Shown piece by piece: positions 54,290 through 64,000 of a stretch of 64,000 nt of DNA. Position 1 is the stretch's first letter. Each line of letters starts with the position of its first letter. Source of the DNA: Arthrobacter sp. 24S4-2 (GTDB lineage: Bacteria > Actinomycetota > Actinomycetes > Actinomycetales > Micrococcaceae); the NCBI RefSeq assembly GCF_005280255.1, contig NZ_CP040018.1, positions 4,588,001-4,652,000 on the forward strand, read 5' to 3'. A program made the translations under genes and the position numbers. Under the pieces are notes generated by a model. It saw only the letters and a program-made list of their open reading frames with translations, had not been told where the DNA came from and ran no database searches.

Positions 54290-55033
54290 CTACGGCGCAG
54301 CGGGCACTTCCGCTGCCGTTATTGGCCAGCCTACGACGGTCTTGGGCCGCGGGCTGGCGTAGGTCCGGACTTTGGACGTGGACAGCCCCAGCCGCACGAG
54401 GGACTCCGCGATGGTCACGGCCGCGGCCACGCCATCAACCACCGGGACGCCGGCGCGCTTGCGGATCTCCTCGTCCAGCCCGGCCATCCCGCCGCAGCCA
54501 AGGACTATGACTTCGGCTTTGTCCTCACGGACGGCAACCAGGGCTTGTTCGATGATCGCTTCGACGGCCCGTTCCGGCTCCTCCTCCAGCTCCAGGACAG
54601 CCATGCCGCTGGCCCGCACCGAGGCGCACCGGGCATCGAGACCGGCCAGCTTCAGCCGGTCCTCGATGAGCGGAACCGCCCGGTCAAGCGTGGTGACCAC
54701 CGAGTATTTGTGGCCAAGGAACATGGCAGTGGAGGCGGCCGCCTCGGTGATGTCGACGACGGGAACGTCCAGGAGCTCCTGCAGCCCTTCCCGGCCGTGC
54801 TCGCCGTATCCGGCCTGGATGACGGCGTCGAACGGCTCCGGGTAGTTCACCACGGCGTCCATGACGGCGATGGCTGCCAGGTAGCTTTCGAAGTTGCCTT
54901 CGCAGGAGTCCGCTCCGAACCGCGGCGTGAGGCCAATGATCTCGGTCCCTGGTGCCGCAGCGGCCCGTGCCTGGGCGGCGATGGAATCCGTCATGGACTG
55001 CGTTGTGTTTACGTTCGCAACAAGAATGCGCAT
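54290..55033 (-). CDS. Aspartate/glutamate/hydantoin racemase family protein
   Basis: 247 aa from ATG 55033. MRILVANVNTTQSMTDSIAA is the start typical of hydantoin/allantoin racemases. The two catalytic cysteines are in GADSCEGNFESYLAA and VIVLGCGGMAGLDEEI. These enzymes racemise 5-substituted hydantoins or allantoin without cofactor. The upstream NCS1 permease supports a hydantoin, allantoin or purine-derived substrate. The precise substrate is inferred from context. Confidence 0.85.
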   Translation of the reverse strand: MRILVANVNTTQSMTDSIAAQARAAAAPGTEIIGLTPRFGADSCEGNFESYLAAIAVMDAVVNYPEPFDAVIQAGYGEHGREGLQELLDVPVVDITEAAASTAMFLGHKYSVVTTLDRAVPLIEDRLKLAGLDARCASVRASGMAVLELEEEPERAVEAIIEQALVAVREDKAEVIVLGCGGMAGLDEEIRKRAGVPVVDGVAAAVTIAESLVRLGLSTSKVRTYASPRPKTVVGWPITAAEVPAAP

Positions 55034-55067
55034 GGCTTGTCTCTTCCGTTCTTCAGTGCCGGGGGCG

Positions 55068-56635
55068 TCAGTGGGTGCTGGCGACGGCGATCGATTCGCC
55101 GTCGACATCTTCGAGCCGCTGCGAGCGGTCCGCGATGAAGTAGTACACCACCGCGGCGATGCCGGCCGCGAAGAACCAGGCGAACGGGGCGGCAACTTCC
55201 AGCGCCGGGACGAAGGCAATCAGGAGCGCGACGGCGGCTGCCGGGACGAGCGCGATGATCGCCCGTGGGTTCACGCCCTTCTTGTAGTAGTAGGCTCCGG
55301 CGGGGTCAGCCGTGTAAAGCTCGGGACATTGACCCTGCCGCGGCGCAGCAGCCAGTAGTCGGCCATGACGACGCCGAACAGCGGGCCGAGCAACGCCCCG
55401 AGGCCGCCGAGGAAGTACACGATCACCAGCGGGTTGTTGTACAGGTTCCACGGCAGGATGATGAGTCCGATCGTGCCGCTGACCCAGGCCGCCTTGCGGA
55501 AGTTCAGGTGCCTCGGGAACAGGTTGGTCAGCGCATAGACCGGAGCCACGAAGTTGGCCATCAGGTTCACGGCGATGGTCAGGACGAGCAGGGCGAGGCA
55601 CGCGAGGACCAGGAACAGGGTGTTCGGAATGGTCTGCACAATGTCCGACGGGCTCTGGATAACCGTGCCGTTGATCTTGAACTGGCCGCCGGCCATGACT
55701 ACCACGATGGAGCCAAACAGGAGCATGTTGATCGGGATGCCCCAGAAGTTGCCGCGGACCACTGCCTTCTTGGAGACGGCGGACCGGGTGAAGTCGCAGA
55801 AGTTCAGGACGAAGGTTCCGTAGATGGACACCCAGAGGGCGCCGCCGGCGAAAATGGTGCGCCACATGTCCGCGCCTTCGAGTGCCTTGTCCGAAGTCCA
55901 GGCGATGGAGCCGCCGGCCTCGACGAAGATCCAGATGGCGATGGCCGCCATGGTCACCAGGATGATGGGGCCGGCGAAGGCCTCGTACTTGCGGATCATT
56001 TCCATGCCGAAGCTGACGATGACCAGCTGGACGATCCAGAGGAACGCGAAGGCGGCCCAGCCGAGCGTGGACAGGCCGAGAACGGAGTTGGTGTCCAGAT
56101 CGTGCAGCGAAGGAACCATGGCCACGAGCATGACGCGAAGCACCACTGATGCCAGGTACGTCTGGATGCCGAACCAGGCCACCGCCACCGCCCCGCGCAG
56201 GAGGCTGGCGATCTGGGCGCCCCGGATGCCAAAGCTGATCCGGCTCATGACGGGGAACGGCACGCCGGTCTTGACGCCCATGAAGCCCGAGAAGCTCAGG
56301 AGGGCGAACAGCAGGACGGCACCGACGCCCAGGGCCAGGAGAATCTGCCAGCCGCCGAGTCCGAGTGCGAAGAGCCCGATGGCAAAGGCATAGTTTCCAA
56401 GGCTGTGGACGTCATTGGCCCACAGGGTGAAGATGCTGTAGCTCGTCCAGCGCCGGCCCTGCCGCTTCGTCGGGGCAAGGTCGATGTTGTAGAGGCTGGG
56501 GCTGATGGTGCGCCCGGATGCGGCGCTTGCTGATTCGCACAGGGCTTCGATGCCCGTTGCAGGATGGACCGGCTGTCCCGACAACTCTGTCGGGGCGGGA
56601 GCCGTTTCGACGCCGACTGATGGGGTCGTCTGCAT
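55068..56635 (-). CDS. NCS1-family nucleobase/hydantoin/allantoin permease, frameshifted near 55323-55325
   Basis: ATG 56635. The N-terminal motif RTISPSLYNIDLAPTKRQGR and the twelve-helix pattern (e.g. FWGIPINMLLFGSIVVVMAG, LIILPWNLYNNPLVIVYFLG) identify NCS1 symporters. The main frame runs off after RRGRVNVP; the other frame supplies ELYTADPAGAYYYKKGVNPR and the last helices to 55068. Restoring one C to the run of three at 55323-55325 joins them into about 522 aa. It imports a ring compound by ion symport, probably allantoin or a hydantoin given the racemase 34 nt downstream. Confidence 0.88.
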
Positions 56636-56694
56636 CTGGATCTCCAGTTCTAGGGGATGGTCATGGGTGGAAGTCTGAGTTTCCGTGAGGCTAA

Positions 56695-56709
56695 TTCCAC
56701 TAAGCGGAA
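56695..56709. promoter_or_regulatory. IclR-type candidate operator upstream of the NCS1 permease
   Basis: TTCCACTAAGCGGAA, flanked by AAT and AATTAG, lies 60 nt before the permease ATG. It resembles TTCCGCAAGGGGAA upstream of dctA and TTCCGTAGCGGAA at 53457-53469. No IclR gene is in the window. Confidence 0.45.
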
Positions 56710-56887
56710 ATTAGGTTTTGAAGAGTGGAATAACTCTATGATCTGGATCACCTTGCGGTCAAGGAGTTTTCGCGGGGCGGACGGTCACAATCGGTCCGCA
56801 GGGTCGGCCACCGGCGCGCGGCGGGCCAACCGCGCGCCACCGCCTTGACCGTTCGCCGTCTTCTGCATAATCTCGAATGGCAAGAAT

Positions 56888-56908
56888 GTTTTCTCACAAT
56901 ATGAAAAC
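56888..56908. promoter_or_regulatory. Palindrome-like site upstream of aceE, related to the dctA palindrome
   Basis: GTTTTC and GAAAAC form the outer arms. The inner sequence with flank, TCACAATATGAAAACTTA, differs from the dctA copy at one of 18 positions. The site ends 37 nt before the aceE GTG, a position suited to repression. Confidence 0.55.
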
Positions 56909-56945
56909 TTAGAGCCCAGACATTCAAAGATGAAAAGAGGCTGCC

Positions 56946-59699
<2,754 letters not shown>

Positions 59700-59721
59700 C
59701 GGGCCGGTTCGTGCGACAGCC

Positions 59722-59752
59722 GACGGCGGTGTTCCTTTGGGACGCCGCCGTC
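59722..59752 (+). terminator. Hairpin after aceE
   Basis: GACGGCGGTG and CGCCGCCGTC pair (one T-G wobble) around an 11-nt loop, 22 nt after the stop. No U-tract. Confidence 0.5.
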
Positions 59753-59783
59753 ACCTGTCATATGGGGTGGATAGGCTGGGGCG

Positions 59784-60392
59784 ATGGCTGACCCGAATGA
59801 ACCGCGCACGACGGCGGTGCTGCTCGCTGCCGGGGCGGGCACCCGTTTGGGGCGCGGTCCCAAAGCCCTGCTGCCGTTCCGCGGCCGGACCCTGGTGGAA
59901 GTCCTGGCCGGCGTGGTGCTCGACGGCGGTTGCCGCGAGGTGGTGATCGTACTCGGCGCCGACGCCGCGAAGGTCCGTGAAACCACCGGCCTCACCCAGT
60001 ACACCGTCATCGAAAACCCGGGCTGGCAGTCCGGAATGGGCAGCTCGTTCCGGCGGGGAGTTGCCGCGGCGGCAACCGAAGACAATGTGCTGATGGCGCT
60101 CGTGGACCAGCCCGGCCTCACGCCGGAAACGGTGGCCCGACTCCTGGACGCCCACCGGCCCGGCCGTGTAACAGCAGCCGCCTACCGCGGACCGGACGGC
60201 GCCCTCCGGCGCGGCCATCCGCTGCTGCTGGATGTCACCCTCCGGTCCGAAGCGGCAGAGTCGGCAACGGGCGACGCCGGCGCCCGGCTCTTCCTTCAGG
60301 CCCACCCGGATCTCATCGACCTGGTGGACTGCAGCGACCAGTCCGGCGGTGAAGATCTCGACACCCCGGACCAGCTGCGGCTGCTGGACTAG
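59784..60392 (+). CDS. MobA-like nucleotidyltransferase (MocA type)
   Basis: 202 aa. The N-terminal VLLAAGAGTRLGRGPKALLP is the NTP-binding signature of the MobA/IspD superfamily, and LMALVDQPGLTPETVARLL matches the D-Q-P metal-binding segment of MocA, which makes molybdopterin cytosine dinucleotide. That cofactor is used by xanthine-dehydrogenase-type enzymes such as the one partly seen at the window's right end. Role inferred from these motifs. Confidence 0.8.
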   Translation: MADPNEPRTTAVLLAAGAGTRLGRGPKALLPFRGRTLVEVLAGVVLDGGCREVVIVLGADAAKVRETTGLTQYTVIENPGWQSGMGSSFRRGVAAAATEDNVLMALVDQPGLTPETVARLLDAHRPGRVTAAAYRGPDGALRRGHPLLLDVTLRSEAAESATGDAGARLFLQAHPDLIDLVDCSDQSGGEDLDTPDQLRLLD

Positions 60393-60430
60393 TCCCAACC
60401 ACGAGCCGGACCACACGCCGGCAGACCGTC

Positions 60431-61087
60431 CTACTGCCGCATCCCCGCTGAGAGCAGCTCCTCCAACCCCCGCTTGAAGCCGGACCGGCCGCCGTGGGCG
60501 GGATGCCTGATTTTCGGCGCCTCCAGACCGCTCCGCTGCAGGCTGCGGTGGGCCACGTTACCCACGGCCACCACGGTTTCGATGGGATACAGCTCTGTCA
60601 GCGCCTGCCAAAACGGAGTTCCAAGGGCCGCTTCGGAAGCCGTTGGGGTGCGGTTGGACAGTGGCCGCCCCGGCACATGGGTATGCCAGGGGCAGGCGCT
60701 CCACAGCACGGGAAGGAAGTCCAGTTCTGCCAGTACGTCCCACATCACTGTGGCCGTCGGCTCCGCCGCTACCCCCTCAGCCTCTGCCACTGCCGGCAGC
60801 ACGTAGCCCTTTCCCGGCCCGAACAGTCCGAAGGTGTTTGCGGGCCCCTCGAACATGGTGCGGTTGGTGAAGGGAACGCCGGTGACCCGCATGCCCCTGA
60901 AGCCTGGCGCTTCCCCCACCAGCAGCACTTTCGGACGGCGGTCCAGCATCTCCTGCAGGTAGATTCCCAGGTTCCGGCGCCGCTGCGCATTGGCTGGCGT
61001 CGCGTGATCGAAGAAGTTGTTGCACCCGTGCCCTGTTGCCACCTCCGCGAGCCGGTCAATAAAGCCATCAATGGAGGATGAGGTCAT
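60431..61087 (-). CDS. Uracil-DNA-glycosylase-superfamily protein
   Basis: 218 aa. The fold markers are KVLLVGEAPGFRGMRVTGVP (motif 1, GEAPG) and, near the C-terminus, KIRHPAHGGRSGFKRGLEEL (motif 2 region, HPAHGG). WSACPWHTH and VAVGNVAHRSLQR lie between. It lacks the cysteine set of Fe-S UDGs of families 4 and 5. Probably a base-excision or related hydrolase of unknown specificity. ATG 61087 is preferred over a TTG at 61123. Confidence 0.75.
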   Translation of the reverse strand: MTSSSIDGFIDRLAEVATGHGCNNFFDHATPANAQRRRNLGIYLQEMLDRRPKVLLVGEAPGFRGMRVTGVPFTNRTMFEGPANTFGLFGPGKGYVLPAVAEAEGVAAEPTATVMWDVLAELDFLPVLWSACPWHTHVPGRPLSNRTPTASEAALGTPFWQALTELYPIETVVAVGNVAHRSLQRSGLEAPKIRHPAHGGRSGFKRGLEELLSAGMRQ

Positions 61088-61198
61088 TGCAACGCCCGCT
61101 TCCCTTGTCAGCTCGTACGCCAATCAGAATATCCGGACCGGTTCACCGCACCTCCAAGCTCAGGCCCGCCCGAGTCACCGCCGCCTTAGCATTGGGGC

Positions 61199-61723
61199 AT
61201 GACGGACATGACCATCTTCACGATTGGGCACTCCACTCATCCCATCGAGGAGTTCATCGGCATCCTGAAGGCCCACGGCGTCAGGAAACTGATCGATGTG
61301 CGCACCGTCCCGAAGTCGCGGCACAATCCGCAGTTCAATTCGGACGCCCTGGCGGCGAGCCTGCGTGCCAGCGGGATCACCTACCGGCGGATGCAATCCC
61401 TCGGCGGGCTGCGGCACGCCCGGAAGGACAGCCCCAACGATGCCTGGCGCAACGCATCTTTCCGGGGCTACGCGGACTACATGCAGACCGAAGAATTCTC
61501 AACTGCCATCGACCAGCTGATGGAGCGCGGGCGGACCAACAACGCGGTGATCATGTGCGCGGAAGCCGTCCCCTGGCGCTGCCACCGCTCACTGATCGGT
61601 GACGCGCTCCTGGTCCGGAACGTCGAGGTGCTGGACATCATGACGGAAAAGTCCGCCAAACCCCACACCCTGACCTCCTTCGCACGGGTCGATGGAGAGC
61701 GGGTGTGGTATCCGGCAGGCTAA
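61199..61723 (+). CDS. DUF488 family protein
   Basis: 174 aa. TIFTIGHSTHPIEEFIGILK, LIDVRTVPKSRHNPQFN and VIMCAEAVPWRCHRSLIGDAL are the three conserved blocks of DUF488, with a cysteine pair in the last (CAE...CHR). The family has no established function. Divergent from the uracil-DNA-glycosylase-like gene. Confidence 0.85.
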   Translation: MTDMTIFTIGHSTHPIEEFIGILKAHGVRKLIDVRTVPKSRHNPQFNSDALAASLRASGITYRRMQSLGGLRHARKDSPNDAWRNASFRGYADYMQTEEFSTAIDQLMERGRTNNAVIMCAEAVPWRCHRSLIGDALLVRNVEVLDIMTEKSAKPHTLTSFARVDGERVWYPAG

Positions 61724-61745
61724 CCGGCGTTGAAGGAAGAAGCGG

Positions 61746-62485
61746 TCATTCACCGGACCGCGTTAAGACGGCGGCCACACTTTCGGCGGCTGCCTGGTCC
61801 GCCTTGGCCAACCGTGACTTCTTGAGGTTCTCCCGCACGATCCAGCGCACATCCTTGTCCTCGCTGGCAGCCCACCTTTTCAGGCGCCCGAAGCCCTCCG
61901 CCGGTGCTGCCGCAATTGCAACACTCCAGCAGTAACCCAGCCCCTGTCGCAGCACACGAAACTCTTCGGCACGCCGCGACTGAACATTTAGGCCCCGGAC
62001 TGACATTGTGATCCGGTCCAGGGCATCCAGGGCCCGGACGGCATCCTCCGTAGCGCCAAGCAGGCGGGGTTCACAGATACCGGCCGCGATGGCGCGTTGT
62101 ACCAGCGGCGGACCATCCACCCAACCCCGGGCCAAGGCCCACAACCCGGGCATGTTCGCATCTCCAAGCCGCTGCAGGGCCATGGCAACTCCCTCGCGCA
62201 CCCGCCAGCGGGAATCGGCTGCCAGCGCCCTCAACACTTCCGCGGCCCGCACCTGGCCGTCGGCAAGCAAACGGCCAAAGCCGACGGCGCCGCAGGTCGC
62301 CAGGTATTCATCCCGGCTCTCCGCGCACTCTCGGATCAATGCCGGGTCAGCCACATCGGCAAAAGCCTCCGCAAGCTCTATGTTCCCGCGGGGGCCGGGA
62401 AGGCCGGATTCGCCGTTCAGGTAGGCCACCCACTGGTCAGGGGGAGCGACTCCAGCACCGCCCTGTAGTCCGCTCGTTTGGTCAT
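61746..62485 (-). CDS. HEAT-repeat protein, frameshifted near its 5' end (62440-62444)
   Basis: The clean frame encodes helical repeats such as VLRALAADSRWRVREGVAMA, LQRLGDANMPGLWALARGW and RLKRWAASEDKDVRWIVREN, typical of HEAT/PBS-lyase-like proteins. Its apparent N-terminus is unusual. An ATG at 62485 with GAGGAA upstream reads MTKRADYRAVLESLP in another frame and joins PDQWVAYLNGESGLPGPRGN if a sixth G is restored to the run at 62440-62444, giving about 246 aa. Function unknown, perhaps a protein-protein scaffold. Convergent with DUF488. Confidence 0.75.
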
Positions 62486-62537
62486 AAGCCAATTCCTCGC
62501 TCCCGAAGCGCCCCTGACCGTGAAGAAATATTGGCCG

Positions 62538-63521
62538 CTACCAGCGCGGATGGATCGATTCGCGGAAGTAGCGGTCGTAGATTTCCCGGACGCCGACGTC
62601 GAACGTTGCGTCTATGCCGCCGGCATCCGCCGCGGCGGCGTTGGAGCGGGCCTGGTCCACGTTCCGCGCACCCGGGATCACTGTGCTGACGCCGTCCTGC
62701 GCCGCGATCCAGGCGATGGCCGCTTGGGCGGTGCTGACGCCGTCGGGCACCAGTTCCTCGAACTCGGCCACCGCTTTGAGGCCCTCTCCGAAGTCCACAC
62801 CGGAGAACGTCTCCCCAACGTCGAAAGATGAGCCGTCGCGGTTGTAGTTCCGGTGGTCGTTCTCCGCGAAGAACGTGTCCGCAGTGTATTTGCCGGACAG
62901 CAGGCCCGAGGCGAGCGGCACGCGGGCGATGATGCCCACCCCTGCGGTCGCCGCCGCCGGCAGCACCTCGTCCAGCGGCTTCAGGCGGAAGGCGTTGAGG
63001 ATAATCTGCACCGTGGCCGTGCCCTCGTGCCGCATGGCTTCGAGGGCTTCGTCGGTCCGTTCCACGCTGACGCCATAGTTCCGGATGACGCCCTCGGCCA
63101 CGAGGGTGTCCAGCGCGTCATACACTTCGGCGTTGCTGTACACGGCGGTGGGCGGGCAGTGCAGCTGGACCAGGTCCAGCTGTTCCATGCCCAGGTTGCG
63201 CCGGGACCGGTCCGTCCACTCGCGGAAGTTGGCGAGGTTGTAATTCTCCGGCTGCTGTTCCACCCGGCGGCCCATCTTGGTGGCCACCGTGATGTCCAGG
63301 CCGGGGTTGTCCGCCAGGAACGCGCCGATGGCCTGCTCGCTCCGGCCGTCGCCATAGACGTCCGCAGTGTCGAAGAACGTGACACCCGTTTCCACGGAGG
63401 CGGCCAAGATGGCCCGTGCCTGGGCGGGGTCCACATTGCCCCAATCCGCGCCAAGCTGCCAGGTCCCCAGTCCAACAATGGAGACGTTCCGTCCGGTCTT
63501 GCCCAATGTGCGCTTTTCCAT
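62538..63521 (-). CDS. Aldo/keto reductase
   Basis: 327 aa, NADPH-dependent oxidoreductase with a TIM-barrel fold. Catalytic tetrad positions: Asp in FFDTADVYGDG (with Tyr), Lys in VATKMGRR and His in LVQLHCPPT. The cofactor-binding C-terminus has STVIPGARNVDQARSN. ATG 63521 or 63524 starts it, just after the stop of the molybdenum hydroxylase gene, possibly in one unit with it. Substrate unknown. Confidence 0.9.
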   Translation of the reverse strand: MEKRTLGKTGRNVSIVGLGTWQLGADWGNVDPAQARAILAASVETGVTFFDTADVYGDGRSEQAIGAFLADNPGLDITVATKMGRRVEQQPENYNLANFREWTDRSRRNLGMEQLDLVQLHCPPTAVYSNAEVYDALDTLVAEGVIRNYGVSVERTDEALEAMRHEGTATVQIILNAFRLKPLDEVLPAAATAGVGIIARVPLASGLLSGKYTADTFFAENDHRNYNRDGSSFDVGETFSGVDFGEGLKAVAEFEELVPDGVSTAQAAIAWIAAQDGVSTVIPGARNVDQARSNAAAADAGGIDATFDVGVREIYDRYFRESIHPRW

Positions 63522-63528
63522 CATCCGA

Positions 63529-64000
63529 CTATAGGCCGTTAGCGCTCTCAAGGTGCGAGGCCAGGCCCGCTTCCTTCAGTCCCAGGTAGATCTTGTCCCT
63601 CGCGATGGGCAGCTCGGTGAACCTCACGCCCGTGGCGTTCCGAATGGCATTCGCGAGCGCCGGAGCCACCGGATTGAACGGGCTTTCGCTCATTGACTTC
63701 GCCCCGAGCGGGCCCAGTTTGTCGCTGGTTTCGGCGAAGTACACCTCGCTCCGGGGCACGTCCGCGAAGGTGGGGATGTGGTACTGCCGGAGGATGTCCG
63801 TGGTGACCTTCCCGCCGTCGTCCACTTTGACTTCCTCGTACAGCGCGGCGCCGAGGGCCTGTGCGATCCCGCCTTCGATCTGGCCGCGGCACTGCCGGGG
63901 GTTGACCACCACGCCGGCGTCGGCGGCCTGGACGCTCTGCAGGATCTTCAGCTCCCCGGTTCCGGTGTTGACCGCCACCCGGAAGCCCTGGACGTTGAAA
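63529..64000 (-). CDS. Xanthine dehydrogenase/aldehyde oxidase molybdopterin subunit, C-terminal end (runs off window)
   Basis: 157 residues visible; the frame is open to the window edge. VQAADAGVVVNPRQCRGQIE and GGIAQALGAALYEE, followed by the GPLGAKSMSESPFNPVAPAL segment with the catalytic glutamate (KSMSE in place of the usual KGxGE), identify the C-terminal Moco domain of the XO family. It hydroxylates purines or aldehydes with water-derived oxygen. The MocA-like gene at 59784 may supply its cofactor. Confidence 0.88.
   Translation of the reverse strand, partial: FNVQGFRVAVNTGTGELKILQSVQAADAGVVVNPRQCRGQIEGGIAQALGAALYEEVKVDDGGKVTTDILRQYHIPTFADVPRSEVYFAETSDKLGPLGAKSMSESPFNPVAPALANAIRNATGVRFTELPIARDKIYLGLKEAGLASHLESANGL

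Larger units (their letters stand above)
56636..56945. other. Divergent regulatory region between the NCS1 permease and aceE
   Basis: 310 bp without a gene. It contains TTCCACTAAGCGGAA (56695-56709) near the permease and the dctA-like palindrome (56888-56908) near aceE. In between I see only an unrelated GC-rich stretch (56760-56850). Confidence 0.7.

Overview
This is a high-GC Gram-positive chromosomal segment, most likely from an Arthrobacter/Pseudarthrobacter-type member of the Micrococcaceae. That placement rests on GC-rich codon use, many ATGA-coupled operons, a compact actinobacterial tad pilus locus (ssd-tadA-tadB-tadC-DUF4244-tadE-tadE-like) beside a DUF1998 helicase, and a MarP-type protease / Crp / NUDIX / RidA / DUF4177 / class A PBP / phosphoesterase neighbourhood. 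It is ordinary core-and-accessory chromosome. I see no insertion sequence, prophage, CRISPR array or rRNA; there is one tRNA (Pro-CGG).

Layout. 0-15 kb: end of a GNAT acetyltransferase, a DEAD/DEAH helicase, the minus-strand tad locus, a stand-alone family A DNA polymerase, a CoA-type NUDIX hydrolase, endonuclease III and a repeat-rich membrane protein. 15-30 kb: acetyl-CoA synthetase, then two carbohydrate ABC importers. The first has a DeoR-type regulator. The second lies opposite a LacI-type regulator and a Gfo/Idh/MocA oxidoreductase, and ends in a GH36 alpha-galactosidase. 30-44 kb: secreted beta-propeller protein, aroQ, a MarP-like protease, a Crp/GlxR-type regulator, a NUDIX/RidA/DUF4177 run, a class A penicillin-binding protein, a metallophosphoesterase and a heterodimeric ABC exporter. 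44-51.6 kb: tRNA-Pro, a small secreted repeat peptide divergent from an HTH-TPR regulator, purD-purC, a membrane molybdopterin oxidoreductase, an asparaginase and a sterol-carrier-like protein. 51.7-64 kb: a dicarboxylate symporter, an NCS1 permease / racemase / SDR operon, aceE, a MobA-like transferase, a uracil-DNA-glycosylase-like protein, DUF488, a HEAT-repeat protein, an aldo/keto reductase and the C-terminal end of a molybdenum hydroxylase.

Two observations stand out. First, the 76-residue secreted peptide at 44609-44839 carries four copies of a GNWPDPM-type motif at an exact 13-residue (39-nt) period, has its own promoter and strong terminator, and is transcribed divergently from an XRE-HTH/TPR regulator. 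This looks like a peptide-pheromone (RRNPP-like) signalling pair that I do not recognise as described. Second, eight genes (DUF1998 helicase, tadA, class A PBP, metallophosphoesterase, dctA-type symporter, NCS1 permease, SDR, HEAT-repeat protein) are each interrupted by one frameshift. In every case it can be repaired by restoring one base, for at least six specifically a G or C in a short homopolymer. This points to systematic homopolymer under-calling in the underlying sequence rather than to eight pseudogenes. Those genes are annotated below across the shift.
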